From positions 1-64,000 of the forward strand of contig NZ_RBAK01000005.1 of NCBI RefSeq assembly GCF_003626595.1: 64,000 nt of DNA, written 5' to 3'. This DNA is from Micromonospora endolithica. Its GTDB lineage: Bacteria; Actinomycetota; Actinomycetes; Mycobacteriales; Micromonosporaceae. Shown here piece after piece: positions 25,005 through 34,938 of this stretch. The notes below the pieces were generated by a model that searched no databases, was not told the DNA's origin, and was given only the letters and a program-made list of their open reading frames with translations. Made by a program: the position numbers and the translations under genes. The stretch's first letter is position 1, and each line of letters begins with the position of its first letter.

Positions 25005-26861
25005 ATGCAGTCGGGGGAGGCGCGGCTGGCGATCGACTGGGGCGGTGCCAGCACGACAGGAGTGCTGGCGTGGCCTGACGGGTCATGGTCGCCGCTGAGG
25101 TTTGGTGCGGATCCATCGTTGTCCAGCGCGGTGTTCCTATCAGTGGACGGCAGCGTCGTTACGGGCCAGGACGCCTGGCGGGCCGCGGTGGCTGAGCCGG
25201 GCCGGTTCTTCCCGGCGCCGCGCCGCTCCGTTGAGCAGCAGACACCTGTCTCTAGTGGCGAGGTGGAGGGGCTGGACCTGGTCGCGGCGACGTTGCGGAA
25301 GGTGGCGGAGCAGGCCAGGAGTGTCGTCGGTGGCGAGGTAGGGGATGTGCGGCTGGTCGTGCCGGCCGGGTGGGGGCCGCGGCGGCGCACCTGGTTGCGG
25401 CACGCGGCGCACCGGGCGGGTTTGCCGCAGCCCCGGCTGGTGGAGGCGCCGGTGGCCGTGGCGAGCTATCTGCTGGCCTCAGGCGTGCAGGTGCCGGTCG
25501 GGTCGTATCTGGTGGTATGCGATGTGGGTGGTGGCGCGGAGGCGAGTGTCCTGCGGCGCGGTCCAGCCGGATTTGAGGTCCTCTCCACCCTGTCCGACTC
25601 TGCGGCGGGCGGGTTCGCCGTCGATGATGCGTTGACGGGATTGCTCTCAGAGGGTGAGGCGGGCGGGGAGGCGGTGGACGGTTCCCGGTGGGCGCTGCTG
25701 GCCAGCGTCCGGGTGGCGAAGCACGCCCTCGGCGAACAGCCGGCGGTGACCGTGCCACTGCCGGGCAGGCCGGCGGTGGTGGCGAACGGGATACTTCTCG
25801 AGCAGGCCGTACGGCCGGTCGTGGAGCGCGTCGCCGAGCTGACGGTAGAAGCGATCGCTGCGGCCGAGGTGGACCAGACGACGATCGCCGGCCTCTACTG
25901 CGTGGGCGGCATGGCCGGTATGCCGGCGGTGGCGCAGGCCCTCGCCGATCGGGTGGGTGTTGCGCCGGTTGTGCTCGCCGATCCGGTACTCGCGGCCGCC
26001 TGCGGCGCGGCGGACGCGGGCGCGGCGAGCGTCGCGGGTGACGCGGAGGTGATGGAGTCGCCGGTGCCGCCGGTGCGGCGGGCGGTGGCGATCGCCGTGC
26101 CGGGTTTTGCGTCCTTGGGGTTGGTGGGGCAGTTCCTGCTCACCGCGGAGTGGAATGGCGCGTCGGTGTACCGGTGGGCGTTGCTGAATTGGGGTGAGCT
26201 GGCGATGGCGGCGGTGTTCGCGCTGGTCGCTGCTCTTGGTGCGGGCACGGTGATCGCGTCGGCGCTGGCTGCCCGCCCTGGTGAGGCGCCGATGTCTGCT
26301 GGTGGGCAGGTGGGCACGGGCATCCTGGCGTCGATGTCGTTGGGGGTGACGGTGGCCGGGTTGTACGCGGTGGTGGGTAGCGTCTACATCGGTCAGGAGG
26401 TGGGTGCGTTCCTGCGGTGGGCGTTGCTGCCGATCGTTCCGGTGGTGGTGGCTGCCGTGATGGCCGTCGTCGCGGCCCGGCAGTGGCGCGCGCCCTTGGG
26501 CGGTTGGTCACGGTTGCTGGCGTTCCCGACCGGTTCGGTGGTGACCGCGGCAGTGGGAATGGCGCTGATCCAGTACTCGCTGACGGCGGACCGTTGGCCT
26601 GCGCTGGTGTTGTGGATCGACGTCTCGGGCCGTCTCGGGGGTGTGCTTCTGGGTGTCGGGGTGGCGATGGCGGTGGTGTCCAGGCCGCTGCTGCGGCTGA
26701 TCCTCGCCGCTCCGCTCGGGGTGATCAGCGCGGCGATCGTCGGCCAGGCGGCGTCCGGCATGCTCGGGGTCATCTACGCCGCCGCGGTCGGGGTGTGGTG
26801 GGCGCGGCAGGTGTGGACGCGCGTCATCCGTCCGGCGCGGGCCGTGGTGCGCCAACCGTGA
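25005..26861 (+). CDS. Hsp70-like ATPase fused to a multi-helix membrane domain
   Basis: 618 residues. The first 330 are an actin-like/Hsp70 fold: RLAIDWGGASTTGVLAW (phosphate-1 loop), VGDVRLVVPAGWGPRRRTWL, PVAVASYLLAS, YLVVCDVGGGAEASVLRRGP (phosphate-2), and a GLYCVGGMAGMPAVAQAL adenosine loop. No Hsp70 substrate-binding domain follows. Instead residues 360-605 carry about seven to eight hydrophobic helices. This membrane-tethered design is unusual. It leads a plus-strand group of four; the next ATG follows its TGA directly (TGAATG). A role in assembling an envelope complex is possible but is inference. Confidence 0.75.
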   Translation: MQSGEARLAIDWGGASTTGVLAWPDGSWSPLRFGADPSLSSAVFLSVDGSVVTGQDAWRAAVAEPGRFFPAPRRSVEQQTPVSSGEVEGLDLVAATLRKVAEQARSVVGGEVGDVRLVVPAGWGPRRRTWLRHAAHRAGLPQPRLVEAPVAVASYLLASGVQVPVGSYLVVCDVGGGAEASVLRRGPAGFEVLSTLSDSAAGGFAVDDALTGLLSEGEAGGEAVDGSRWALLASVRVAKHALGEQPAVTVPLPGRPAVVANGILLEQAVRPVVERVAELTVEAIAAAEVDQTTIAGLYCVGGMAGMPAVAQALADRVGVAPVVLADPVLAAACGAADAGAASVAGDAEVMESPVPPVRRAVAIAVPGFASLGLVGQFLLTAEWNGASVYRWALLNWGELAMAAVFALVAALGAGTVIASALAARPGEAPMSAGGQVGTGILASMSLGVTVAGLYAVVGSVYIGQEVGAFLRWALLPIVPVVVAAVMAVVAARQWRAPLGGWSRLLAFPTGSVVTAAVGMALIQYSLTADRWPALVLWIDVSGRLGGVLLGVGVAMAVVSRPLLRLILAAPLGVISAAIVGQAASGMLGVIYAAAVGVWWARQVWTRVIRPARAVVRQP

Positions 26862-29018
26862 ATGGCACCGCGCGACAGGCGGTCTGGCGGCGTTGTGGGA
26901 GTGGTTGAGGTGCGCTGGCCGCGGCGGCTCGGTTACCTGCTGCTCCTTGTGTTGCTTCTCGTGGTTCCACCGGTGGTGCTGGTGGAGATTGTCGGGTGGC
27001 CGGATCAGCAATGGCCGGGTCTGCGGCAGTGGGTGGCGACGCCGCTGACCGCGCAGACCCTGACCGTCGCGTTGATCGTGCTGGCCTGGCTGGTGTGGTT
27101 GATGTTGGCCGCCACGGTCACGCTCACTGTCGCCGCCCGGATTTGGTCCGGGGCGCGGTGTTTGCGTCGCGTGCCGCTGCCCACTCCGTTGCAGGCCACC
27201 GCTACCGGCGTAGCCGGTGCCGCCGCGTTCGGCGTCGGTGCTGGCTATGCCGGCGCGGTGGCCCCGCCGGAGGATCCGCTGCCTGCAACCGTCGGCACCC
27301 TCGACGACTCCGGCGGCGCTGCGGCGGCTGATCCCAGCGACCTGTTGCAGGGCGACCAGGACGGTGGGGTGGTGGTGCCGGGCGGCTGGTTGCCGCGTGA
27401 GGCTGCCGAGCAGGTCGCCGCCGCAGCTGGGCTGCTGTGGCTACGCCGGCGGCGCGCCTACCAACCCGGTGCCTCGGGGTCGAGCGCACTTGGCGATGGT
27501 GATCTGACGCCGCTGCCCGCGACCGTGACCGCCCTGCAAGCCGCTCTTGTCGTCGCACCTGCGGACACGCTGACGCGCTCGGCTGCGGCCACGGCGCCGC
27601 AGCTGTCGGGTTCGATCGCGGCCCTGCCGTCCGGCTCGGTCACGCTCACCGGTCCTGGCGCCCACTCTGCCGCTCGCGGTCTGCTGGTCACTGTCGTCCT
27701 GGAGGCACTGCGGCATCCGTCGCCTGCGCCGTTGGTGATCACCCGCACCGCTCTGGCCATGCTGCTCGACCCGGGGGGCGGGCGGGTATGGCCGCCGATG
27801 CCCGGCGTGCGGGTGGCTGACTCCGTCGACGACGCCGCGGCGGTGCTCGCGACTGTCGCCGGGCAGGACGGTCCCGGGGCGGAGCCGCGGCAGGCCGCCC
27901 CGCTCACGTCCAGTCGGCCGGTGTTGATCCTAGAGTCCTCGCCGCCTGCCGGCACGGTTGCCGCGGCGATAGCGGCCGGCGCTGGCACCACCGTTCTGCT
28001 CGCTGGCGGGGCGGACGCGGTGATCTGGCACGTCGACGCGGGCGGCCACATCCGTGACCCGCGTCGTCCCGACGAGGCTGGGGTGCGGCTGTGTGTGCTC
28101 GACCCGGTGGCGGCCACCGATCTACTCACCGTGATCACGATGACGTATGCACCGGATGTGCCCCCCGCTTCTGCGTTCGAAGCCGCCGCTGTCGCAGCTG
28201 AGCTGCCACGCATTCCCCGTCAGGCGACCAGGCTGCCACCCCAGCGGCCACCGGCGTATACGGCGTCTTTCAACAGCACCATTCGTGCGGCGGCTACGGT
28301 GGGCCGCCTCGACCTGCGGGTTCTCGGTGAACCGATCCTGCTCGCCGACGACGCACCCGTGCCGATCCGGCGTAGCGCTTCCCTGCAGGTGCTCGTCTTC
28401 CTCGCCGTGCACCCCGACGGGGCCACCACCGGGCAGCTCGCCGAGGCCATCTGGCCAGGTCTGCCCGCCCACCGCCTCACCGGCCGCCTGTACACCACCC
28501 TCAGCGACCTGCGCACCAGCATCCGGGCGGCCTGCGGTCTGACCGTCATCGACCACACCGACAACCGCTACCGCCTGCACCCAGCGCAACTGGATTCCGA
28601 CCTGTGGCGGCTGCGCGCCCTGGCCGTACACGCCTCCACCGCCGTCACCAACCCGGCCGCCGCATGGCAGGCCGTCGTGGACGCTTACACCGGCGACCTC
28701 GCCGCCGGCCACCCGTGGCCGTGGCTCGACCCGGCCCGGGAGGCCACCCGCCGCCACGTCCTAGACGCCTACGCCGCCCTGGCCGCCGCCGACCCAGACC
28801 CGCGCCGCGCCCTCGACCTGCTCCACGCGGGCATCCGCGTCGACCCCTACAACCAGACCCTCCATCAACAGGCGATCGGAGTCCTCACCGCGCTCGGTGA
28901 GCACGACACCGCCGCCGAGCTCACCGATGTCTACACCCGGCGTCTCACCGCCGCCGGTCTCTTATCCGAGGCCCACAGGGCATCACACGACGGCGCCGAG
29001 CCGGTGTCCGGCAGGTAG
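26862..29018 (+). CDS. Membrane protein with C-terminal BTAD/SARP-type regulatory domain
   Basis: 718 residues. Two helices lie at about 20-40 and 60-85, with another near 175-190. After a variable middle, GRLDLRVLGEPILLADDAPV starts a winged-helix (SARP type) and the last 130 residues (LDSDLWRLRALAVHASTAVT to the end) form the BTAD helical-repeat domain. Its middle and end align with the next gene (LTGPGAHSAARGLL versus LTGPGAPAAARGLL), so they are paralogs, but this one lacks a LysM domain. It begins right after the Hsp70-like gene with no clear ribosome site, so it probably relies on coupling. Confidence 0.75.
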   Translation: MAPRDRRSGGVVGVVEVRWPRRLGYLLLLVLLLVVPPVVLVEIVGWPDQQWPGLRQWVATPLTAQTLTVALIVLAWLVWLMLAATVTLTVAARIWSGARCLRRVPLPTPLQATATGVAGAAAFGVGAGYAGAVAPPEDPLPATVGTLDDSGGAAAADPSDLLQGDQDGGVVVPGGWLPREAAEQVAAAAGLLWLRRRRAYQPGASGSSALGDGDLTPLPATVTALQAALVVAPADTLTRSAAATAPQLSGSIAALPSGSVTLTGPGAHSAARGLLVTVVLEALRHPSPAPLVITRTALAMLLDPGGGRVWPPMPGVRVADSVDDAAAVLATVAGQDGPGAEPRQAAPLTSSRPVLILESSPPAGTVAAAIAAGAGTTVLLAGGADAVIWHVDAGGHIRDPRRPDEAGVRLCVLDPVAATDLLTVITMTYAPDVPPASAFEAAAVAAELPRIPRQATRLPPQRPPAYTASFNSTIRAAATVGRLDLRVLGEPILLADDAPVPIRRSASLQVLVFLAVHPDGATTGQLAEAIWPGLPAHRLTGRLYTTLSDLRTSIRAACGLTVIDHTDNRYRLHPAQLDSDLWRLRALAVHASTAVTNPAAAWQAVVDAYTGDLAAGHPWPWLDPAREATRRHVLDAYAALAAADPDPRRALDLLHAGIRVDPYNQTLHQQAIGVLTALGEHDTAAELTDVYTRRLTAAGLLSEAHRASHDGAEPVSGR

Positions 29019-29227
29019 CCGACCGCACCTCCTTCGCTCATCTCACCCCGGCCGGTCGGCGTCGGCTTGCGGCGACTGTCGTCAGCCGGTGTGGCAGTGA
29101 CCTGCGGCTGTGAGGTGCTGTGAGGTTGTGTAAGGCCGTGTCAGCTCCCACGGCACCGTCACGGGCATCGCCCGCCCCTACCGTCAACGCACCGGATCAA
29201 TGAGCGTTTGGGTGAGGTGACAGGGTC

Positions 29228-32200
29228 ATGCGAACGACATCAGGCGTACGGTCGATCACCGCCACGCTCACCTCCGGGCTTGTCCTCGCCGCCGTACCGG
29301 CCGCCCTGGTCCGTTACCTCGGGCTGCCGGAGGTGGCCGTGCCATCGGCGAGCGCGGTACGGGTCTTCGTCCGGGAGCCCCTGACTGAGGACTTCATCCT
29401 GGTCCTGGTCCAGGCCGGCGCGTGGGGCATCTGGGCGCTCCTGGCCACCACCACCGGTTTACGCGGATACCAGCGGCTCACCCGCGCGCTGCGCTGGCTG
29501 CCGGCGCTACACCTACCCGGACCGCTGCAGCACCTGACCGCGGTGATGCTCGGCGCCACCGCCGTCAGCGCCGCCACCGGCGCGCTACCGGCCCACGCCA
29601 GCCAACCCGGCCCGACCGCCACGACCGGCGACGCCATCCCCCGAGAAGCAGCCCGGTCGGTCGATCGGAGCACCCTGATCGGGAGCCAGCCCGCCACTGA
29701 TACCACCGCCCCGCGCGCTACCCACACCGTCGCCCGCGGCGACACCCTGTCCGCGATCGCCCAACGCCGCCTCGGCGACGACGACCGGTGGCCGGAAATC
29801 TTCGCTCTCAACCGCGGCACCCGCTTCCCCGACGTCGGCGGCACCCTGCGCGACCCCGACGTGATCCGCCCCGGCTGGACCCTCGACCTGCCCGCCGACG
29901 CCGCCGCGGCACCGCAACGGCAGACCCGGACCACCCCACCCGAGCCCCCCGCCACCGCCATACCGACACCCGCATCGCCGATGCCCTCGCCGCCCACCAC
30001 CGCCACGCCCAGTGCCGGGCCAACAGCCTCCGCCACAGCCCACACGCCTACCTGCGGCGCGTCCACCGGTCAGGCCCCTGCTCGCACAGCGGCACCGACG
30101 ACCGCTACCGACGGCTCCGACACCACCAGTGCGGCCCCGGACCGCGACACCCGCGGACGGTCCGGCAACGGCGTGCTCCTGCCCAGCGGCAGCTGGATCG
30201 ACATCGGCCTCGCACTGGCCATCGTTGCCGCTGCGGCACTGGTCTGGGCCCACCGGCAACGCCGCTACGTACCCCGCAAGCCCTCCACGTCGCCCCGCAC
30301 GCACGACACGGACCTGGCTGCCCTGCCGCGCGTGGTCACACAGATCCGCCGCGGACTGCGCTGCGCCACCACCAAGCCCGACACGACCGATCAGCAGGAC
30401 GGCACGCCGTCCGATCCCGACGGCGGCACCGACACCGCCGACGACCCTGCCGAGATTGACGCACCATCTATGGTCAGCGCCGACGAGCAGGTGCAGAACG
30501 CCGGGAGCCCAGTGCCGGTGGCGCCGTCTCTCGCGCACCCACTCTCGGTGGTGTGGCAACCGGCTGGGCTGGGCCTTACCGGGCCCGGTGCGCCCGCCGC
30601 CGCCCGCGGTCTACTCACCGCCGTCCTCGCCGCAGGCGACGGGGATCGCCCCGATGGGCGCACCGTGGTGGTCATGCCGGCCGCGACCGCCGCGACCCTC
30701 CTCGGCTCCGCCGCGGCCCTGCCCCGCACCCCCAGACTGCTCCTTGCCGCCGACCTCGACGACGCCCTGCGGGTCATCGACGAGCAGACGATGCACCGCA
30801 GCAGGCTGGTGCACCAGCACGACGTCGACACCGTCGCCGACCTGCGTGCTGCCGACCCCTGCGAGGAACCCCTCCCGCCGGTCATGCTGCTCGCCCATGA
30901 CACCGGCCGTCACGCCCGCTCCCGTGTCGCCGCCCTCCTAGCCCAGGGCCAGCGCCTGGACATCCACGGCGTGCTGCTCGGCGCGTGGCCAGAGGGCGAC
31001 ACCGTCGACGTCGCCCACGACGGCACCGTCACGCCCGCCGACGGCGACGCCCGGTGCGGCGGCCACCCCGCCGAGGTCGGCCGCCTCGCCGTACTCAGCC
31101 CCGCCGAAACCATCGACATCCTCGCGACCCTTGCCGAATCCCACACGGGCCAGCCGCCCACACCCGCCGCCATCGAAGCCGCACCCTCTGCACTCACCGC
31201 GCCGGCGGACACCGGCAGCGCCGACACTTCAGCGGCCAGTCCTTCGGCACCGTCACCATCGGCTGACGACGCCACCGCGAACACGTCCTTCGATCCTGTC
31301 GACGCCGGCCGATACCGCGCCGCCGCGCGGAACCTCGACGAGGCGACCGATACTGCCCGCGGCGGGGCAGGCACAGCCACCGACGACATTTCCGCCGCCG
31401 ACCAGCCCATCCTGCGGACATCCACGGCCGCGGCCGACGGCGGCGACACCGCCCCCGCCGACACCATCCCGACCGTGCCCGTCCCACCAACAGAGTCGAC
31501 CGGGAAACCTCGCCCCGACACCCAGCCGCTGCCGGTGGCGCGGCCCGACCGCGTCATGGTGACGGTGCTCGGCGCCCCAACCATCGTCGGGGCCGACCCG
31601 CAGCGAAAGCCCCGCGCGAAGTCCCTCGAGCTGCTGGTGTATCTGGCGGTGCACGACGGAGCAGCCACGGCCGAGGCGATCCTGGACGACCTGCTGCCCG
31701 ACGCCCCGGTGAGCAAAGCCACGCACCGGCTGCACACCTACATATCCGACCTACGCGCGGTGCTGCGCCACCAAGCCGGTCCCGGAACCTACCTCACCCG
31801 CCCGCACCACCAGTACCAGCTCCACGGCGACCGCTTCGACATCGACTTGTGGCGTATGCGAGAGGCGATCCGCGTCGCCGACACCGCGGGCACACGAGCC
31901 GAACGCATCGAGGCGCTACGCCGCGCCGCCGCCTACCGGCCTCTGGCCGAGGGCTGCGACTACGAGTGGCTCGAACCCCACCGGCATGCCGTACAGCGCG
32001 AAGCCCTCGATGCCGTAGCCGCTCTCGTCGAGGAACTCACCGACCAGCCCGCCGAACAGGCCGCCGTCTGCGAGACCGCCCTGCAGCACCACCCCTACGC
32101 CGAGACGCTGTACCAGCAGGCGATGCGCGCCCACGCCCGCCTCGGACACCTCGACACCATCCGCGCGCTGCGCCGCACGCTGACCCGACGCCTCACCGAG

Positions 32201-32320
32201 ATCGACACCGAACCGTCCGAGGACACCCTCGCTCTGGCCGACCGCCTCATCACCGACCTGCGGCGACCTCGACAGAACCCACGCAGCCCACAGCCCTTCG
32301 GCGACGGAGCACCCGCATGA
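29228..32320 (+). CDS. Large LysM- and BTAD-domain membrane protein
   Basis: 1030 residues. Helices at about 8-28, 55-75 and 95-115 precede a LysM domain, THTVARGDTLSAIAQRRLGD with WPEIFALNRG, at about 165-220. A Pro/Thr/Ala-rich linker, a further helix (IDIGLALAIVAAAALVWA) near 330, and a long acidic region follow. The end holds a winged helix (VMVTVLGAPTIVGADPQRKP) and a BTAD domain. LysM binds cell-wall glycans while BTAD is found in transcriptional activators, so the protein could sense the wall and act in the cytoplasm. The ATG follows AGGTGACAGGG. It overlaps the DUF2637 gene by four bases. Confidence 0.8.
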   Translation: MRTTSGVRSITATLTSGLVLAAVPAALVRYLGLPEVAVPSASAVRVFVREPLTEDFILVLVQAGAWGIWALLATTTGLRGYQRLTRALRWLPALHLPGPLQHLTAVMLGATAVSAATGALPAHASQPGPTATTGDAIPREAARSVDRSTLIGSQPATDTTAPRATHTVARGDTLSAIAQRRLGDDDRWPEIFALNRGTRFPDVGGTLRDPDVIRPGWTLDLPADAAAAPQRQTRTTPPEPPATAIPTPASPMPSPPTTATPSAGPTASATAHTPTCGASTGQAPARTAAPTTATDGSDTTSAAPDRDTRGRSGNGVLLPSGSWIDIGLALAIVAAAALVWAHRQRRYVPRKPSTSPRTHDTDLAALPRVVTQIRRGLRCATTKPDTTDQQDGTPSDPDGGTDTADDPAEIDAPSMVSADEQVQNAGSPVPVAPSLAHPLSVVWQPAGLGLTGPGAPAAARGLLTAVLAAGDGDRPDGRTVVVMPAATAATLLGSAAALPRTPRLLLAADLDDALRVIDEQTMHRSRLVHQHDVDTVADLRAADPCEEPLPPVMLLAHDTGRHARSRVAALLAQGQRLDIHGVLLGAWPEGDTVDVAHDGTVTPADGDARCGGHPAEVGRLAVLSPAETIDILATLAESHTGQPPTPAAIEAAPSALTAPADTGSADTSAASPSAPSPSADDATANTSFDPVDAGRYRAAARNLDEATDTARGGAGTATDDISAADQPILRTSTAAADGGDTAPADTIPTVPVPPTESTGKPRPDTQPLPVARPDRVMVTVLGAPTIVGADPQRKPRAKSLELLVYLAVHDGAATAEAILDDLLPDAPVSKATHRLHTYISDLRAVLRHQAGPGTYLTRPHHQYQLHGDRFDIDLWRMREAIRVADTAGTRAERIEALRRAAAYRPLAEGCDYEWLEPHRHAVQREALDAVAALVEELTDQPAEQAAVCETALQHHPYAETLYQQAMRAHARLGHLDTIRALRRTLTRRLTEIDTEPSEDTLALADRLITDLRRPRQNPRSPQPFGDGAPA

Positions 32321-33447
32321 CCCTCGACAATCGACCACACACCCTCGCCGCCGACGCCATCACCGGCGAGCGTCTACGGCGGCTGCGGTGGGCGGTACGC
32401 GCCACCCTCACCCTCGGCGTCGCCGCGTCGCTGGCCGCGAACGTCCTGCACGCCCAGCCGAACCCGATCAGTCAAATCATCGCCGCATGGCCGCCCCTGG
32501 CGCTGCTACTCACCGTTGAACTGATCTCCCGCGTCCCCCACCACCGCTGGATGCTCGGCGCGATCCGCATCACCGCAGCCGCCACAATCGCGATCATCGC
32601 CGCCTGGGTGTCCTACTGGCACCTCGTCGGCGTCGCCGCACGCTACGGCGAAACCGGCTACGGCGCCGCCTACCTTCTCCCCATCTCCGTCGACGGCCTC
32701 GTCATCGTCGCCAGCGTCAGCCTCGTCGAAATCAGCGCCCACATCCGCGCCACGTCCTCGCAAGCAGCAAACACCCCCTGCAGCGAACACCGCCACACCC
32801 CAGCACCCACAGACCCCGCGACCGTGACTCCGCCACCAGCCGAACACTCCGGCCGGTCGGACACGGCAGAGATCGCCGCAAGCCACGCCGACGCACGTCC
32901 GCTCGCGGGCGCCGAACGGACCGCCGCGCCGACGGCACAAACCCACGCCTCAGTCGCGATGCCCCCACCTGCGGCTACAACCAGACCACCGAGCGCCGAC
33001 GGCGACACACCGCCACTGCAGCCCGACACCGCGAAGACACCGCCCGACCCCGTACGAGCGTCTGCCACCGGAAAGCCGGCAGGACCGCCTTCGGGCAAAG
33101 CACGCACGGCTGCCGCGTCACGCACCAACACTAGGCGGTCGACGTCCACCGACACGGCACCCCAGGCGACGCATACCGCACAGACTGGTCGGGACGCGCC
33201 GTCACCCGGGAGAGCCAAGAGCGGTGACCGGCAGGAGGAAAACCCACAAGGCAATGGCGACACCTGGTTGACCGATACCGCCGCAGCGGTGGCGTACTGG
33301 CGACACAATGATCCCGCGCTGCAGCCGGGCGAGGTCGCTGCACGGATCGGCAGGTCAGAACGGACTGTGCGCCGCCACTGGCAGCCACGAGCAGAGTCCC
33401 TCACCGCACGGCCCAACGGCCATCCCACCGGCAAGCTGCACCGCTAA
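32317..33447 (+). CDS. DUF2637 membrane protein with C-terminal helix-turn-helix
   Basis: 376 residues. RWAVRATLTLGVAASLAANV through SVDGLVIVASVSLVEISAHI holds four helices and the conserved pattern of DUF2637, a family frequent on actinomycete plasmids and integrative elements near replication or transfer genes. A 190-residue Pro/Thr/Ala linker follows, then WLTDTAAAVAYWRHNDPALQ and AARIGRSERTVRRHW, a helix-turn-helix. The ATG overlaps the stop of the LysM-BTAD gene (ATGA), showing coupling. A strong terminator lies downstream at 33631. Confidence 0.8.
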   Translation: MTLDNRPHTLAADAITGERLRRLRWAVRATLTLGVAASLAANVLHAQPNPISQIIAAWPPLALLLTVELISRVPHHRWMLGAIRITAAATIAIIAAWVSYWHLVGVAARYGETGYGAAYLLPISVDGLVIVASVSLVEISAHIRATSSQAANTPCSEHRHTPAPTDPATVTPPPAEHSGRSDTAEIAASHADARPLAGAERTAAPTAQTHASVAMPPPAATTRPPSADGDTPPLQPDTAKTPPDPVRASATGKPAGPPSGKARTAAASRTNTRRSTSTDTAPQATHTAQTGRDAPSPGRAKSGDRQEENPQGNGDTWLTDTAAAVAYWRHNDPALQPGEVAARIGRSERTVRRHWQPRAESLTARPNGHPTGKLHR

Positions 33448-33630
33448 TCCTTATTCCGACCCGGTGCCAATGATCCGGACGCCGGCCCGATGACAAAAGG
33501 ACCGCTTTCCTGCTCCACGGGGCCGACGAGGTGGACGGCATTAGCCGGGGACAGGCCACCAGCGCACCCACCCCGTTACGACGGCGGGCTGCACAGGGCC
33601 ATCCTGTCCAGCTCACCGAAATCCCGAGGC

Positions 33631-33671
33631 CGCCCTGCGGGTGCCCACTTCGCGTTGGCGCCCGCAGGGCG
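33631..33671. terminator. Bidirectional terminator hairpin between converging gene groups
   Basis: CGCCCTGCGGGTGCC (33631-33645) pairs with GGCGCCCGCAGGGCG (33657-33671) over 15 bases with one G-T wobble and an 11-base loop. It lies between the DUF2637 gene ending at 33447 and the DUF4262 gene ending at 33760, which run toward each other. There is no T-run, as is usual in this group. Confidence 0.7.
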
Positions 33672-33759
33672 ATCAGTGCTGCACCCCGGACGGCGACTGG
33701 GCAACAATTGCCTGACCGAGTAGCCGTGCGTCCGCACGCTCCTTTCGGCGCTGGGAACG

Positions 33760-34218
33760 TCAGGGACGTTGCAGGGTCGGCTGCACCGACGGCGGGTAGG
33801 CGTAGCCGGCGTCCCAGGGGAAGCGGCCCTGCGGGTCGGGCCACACGACCTGCTGCACACGAACCTGCTGGCCGTATCGGGCGACCGCGGCGCCCGGGTG
33901 TAGCTGCTCGGTCGGAGTGCCGTCGATGACGACCGCGTCGTAGCCGGCGATGAGGTCGCCGATGCGTTGACCGTTGGTGAAGCGCTCGGCTCGGTCGTAG
34001 ACGCGGACGGCGAGGTCGTTGAGCAGTTGATGGGCGATGGCGGGATCAAGTCCGGCGATCAGCAGCTCGGGATGGTCGTGAGCGGTGAGACCGACGGTGT
34101 AGGCGAACGGGGCGTTGTCGTCGGTGTCGTCCGCGCCGGGGTGCACGAGCGTCACCGCCCAGCCGACCCGGTCGATGATCTCGCTTTGGCGGCGTAAGAA
34201 GTCCTCGTTGCCGGTCAC
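33760..34218 (-). CDS. DUF4262 protein
   Basis: 152 residues. GWAVTLVHPGADDTDDNAPF then AYTVGLTAHDHPELLIAGLD and IAHQLLNDLAVRVYDRAERF follow DUF4262, a small family of unknown biochemical role that is common on actinomycete plasmids and near toxin-like genes. The ATG overlaps the stop of the upstream gene (ATGA). It is the last gene of the long minus-strand array. Confidence 0.75.
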   Translation of the reverse strand: MTGNEDFLRRQSEIIDRVGWAVTLVHPGADDTDDNAPFAYTVGLTAHDHPELLIAGLDPAIAHQLLNDLAVRVYDRAERFTNGQRIGDLIAGYDAVVIDGTPTEQLHPGAAVARYGQQVRVQQVVWPDPQGRFPWDAGYAYPPSVQPTLQRP

Positions 34219-34601
34219 CGGTCAGTTCCTTCCGTGCTGTCGTGACGCTCGGGCAGAGAGGGTGGATCGACTTCGACGAAGCCCCAGATCCGCTCGATGA
34301 GCTCCAGCGCCTGGGTGCGGTAGCGGTCGGCGAAACCGCGGCAGATCGCCGGCTTCGCCTGCGGGTGTCGGTAGTGCGGCAGGGTGTCATGGCAGATGAT
34401 GTAGGTGCCTCGCTCGCGGGCATCGGCGATCAGGGCGCGGAGTTGCCCTGCATCGAGGTGCATCTGGTTGCCGGGGGCGAAGATGCAGGTGTCGCACTGC
34501 CGCGACAGCAGCCGCGACTTGCCGAGGACCGGATCGCCGACGCTCAGGTCGGCGTGGCCGTCCCCGCTGTCGGGGTCGCGCTCGGTGGGCACAGGTTCCA
34601 T
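34215..34601 (-). CDS. Small cysteine-containing protein of the array, unknown function
   Basis: 128 residues. RLLSRQCDTCIFAPGNQMHL holds a CxxC, followed by RERGTYIICHDTLPHYRHPQ and KPAICRGFADRYRTQALELI with two more Cys. Four Cys and several His could hold a metal or an Fe-S cluster. I know similar proteins from actinomycete mobile elements but no function. ATG 34601 has a clear GGAGAAG site. The frame stays open upstream to 34922 but without a better start. Confidence 0.6.
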   Translation of the reverse strand: MEPVPTERDPDSGDGHADLSVGDPVLGKSRLLSRQCDTCIFAPGNQMHLDAGQLRALIADARERGTYIICHDTLPHYRHPQAKPAICRGFADRYRTQALELIERIWGFVEVDPPSLPERHDSTEGTDR

Positions 34602-34938
34602 GATTGCTTCTCCTGCTGATACGTAGGGGGCACCGCTGTTGTGGCGGTCCCCAGGGGCGATGTCGTTCGTAAGTGAGGCCTGCCTGGCCAGGTGAGCCAG
34701 CCGGTCTGCCCGGGTTGGGGCATCACGCTGGTGGAGGTCCTGGCTGACGGCGCGCTGGTTATCGCGTGAATCCCCTGCCTGGCGCCTCGACGGCCACGGT
34801 TGTGTCCGGCGCACTGCGGGCGGCGTTGAACGGGCAGGGGATCGTCGTCGTGGCTGGTCGCTGATGACGAAGAGCGCCGGCCCGAACAGGTCAGGCCGGC
34901 GCGATGGACGAATACGGTTCACGGTGTAGGCGGTGTGG
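34602..34938 (-). other. Gap in the array with a hairpin at 34874-34902
   Basis: The 337 bases before the Cys-containing gene hold a perfect nine-base hairpin, GCGCCGGCC (34874-34882) with GGCCGGCGC (34894-34902). It lies just downstream of the preceding gene and may end or stabilise its transcript. The open frame across this gap has no ribosome site. Confidence 0.4.
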
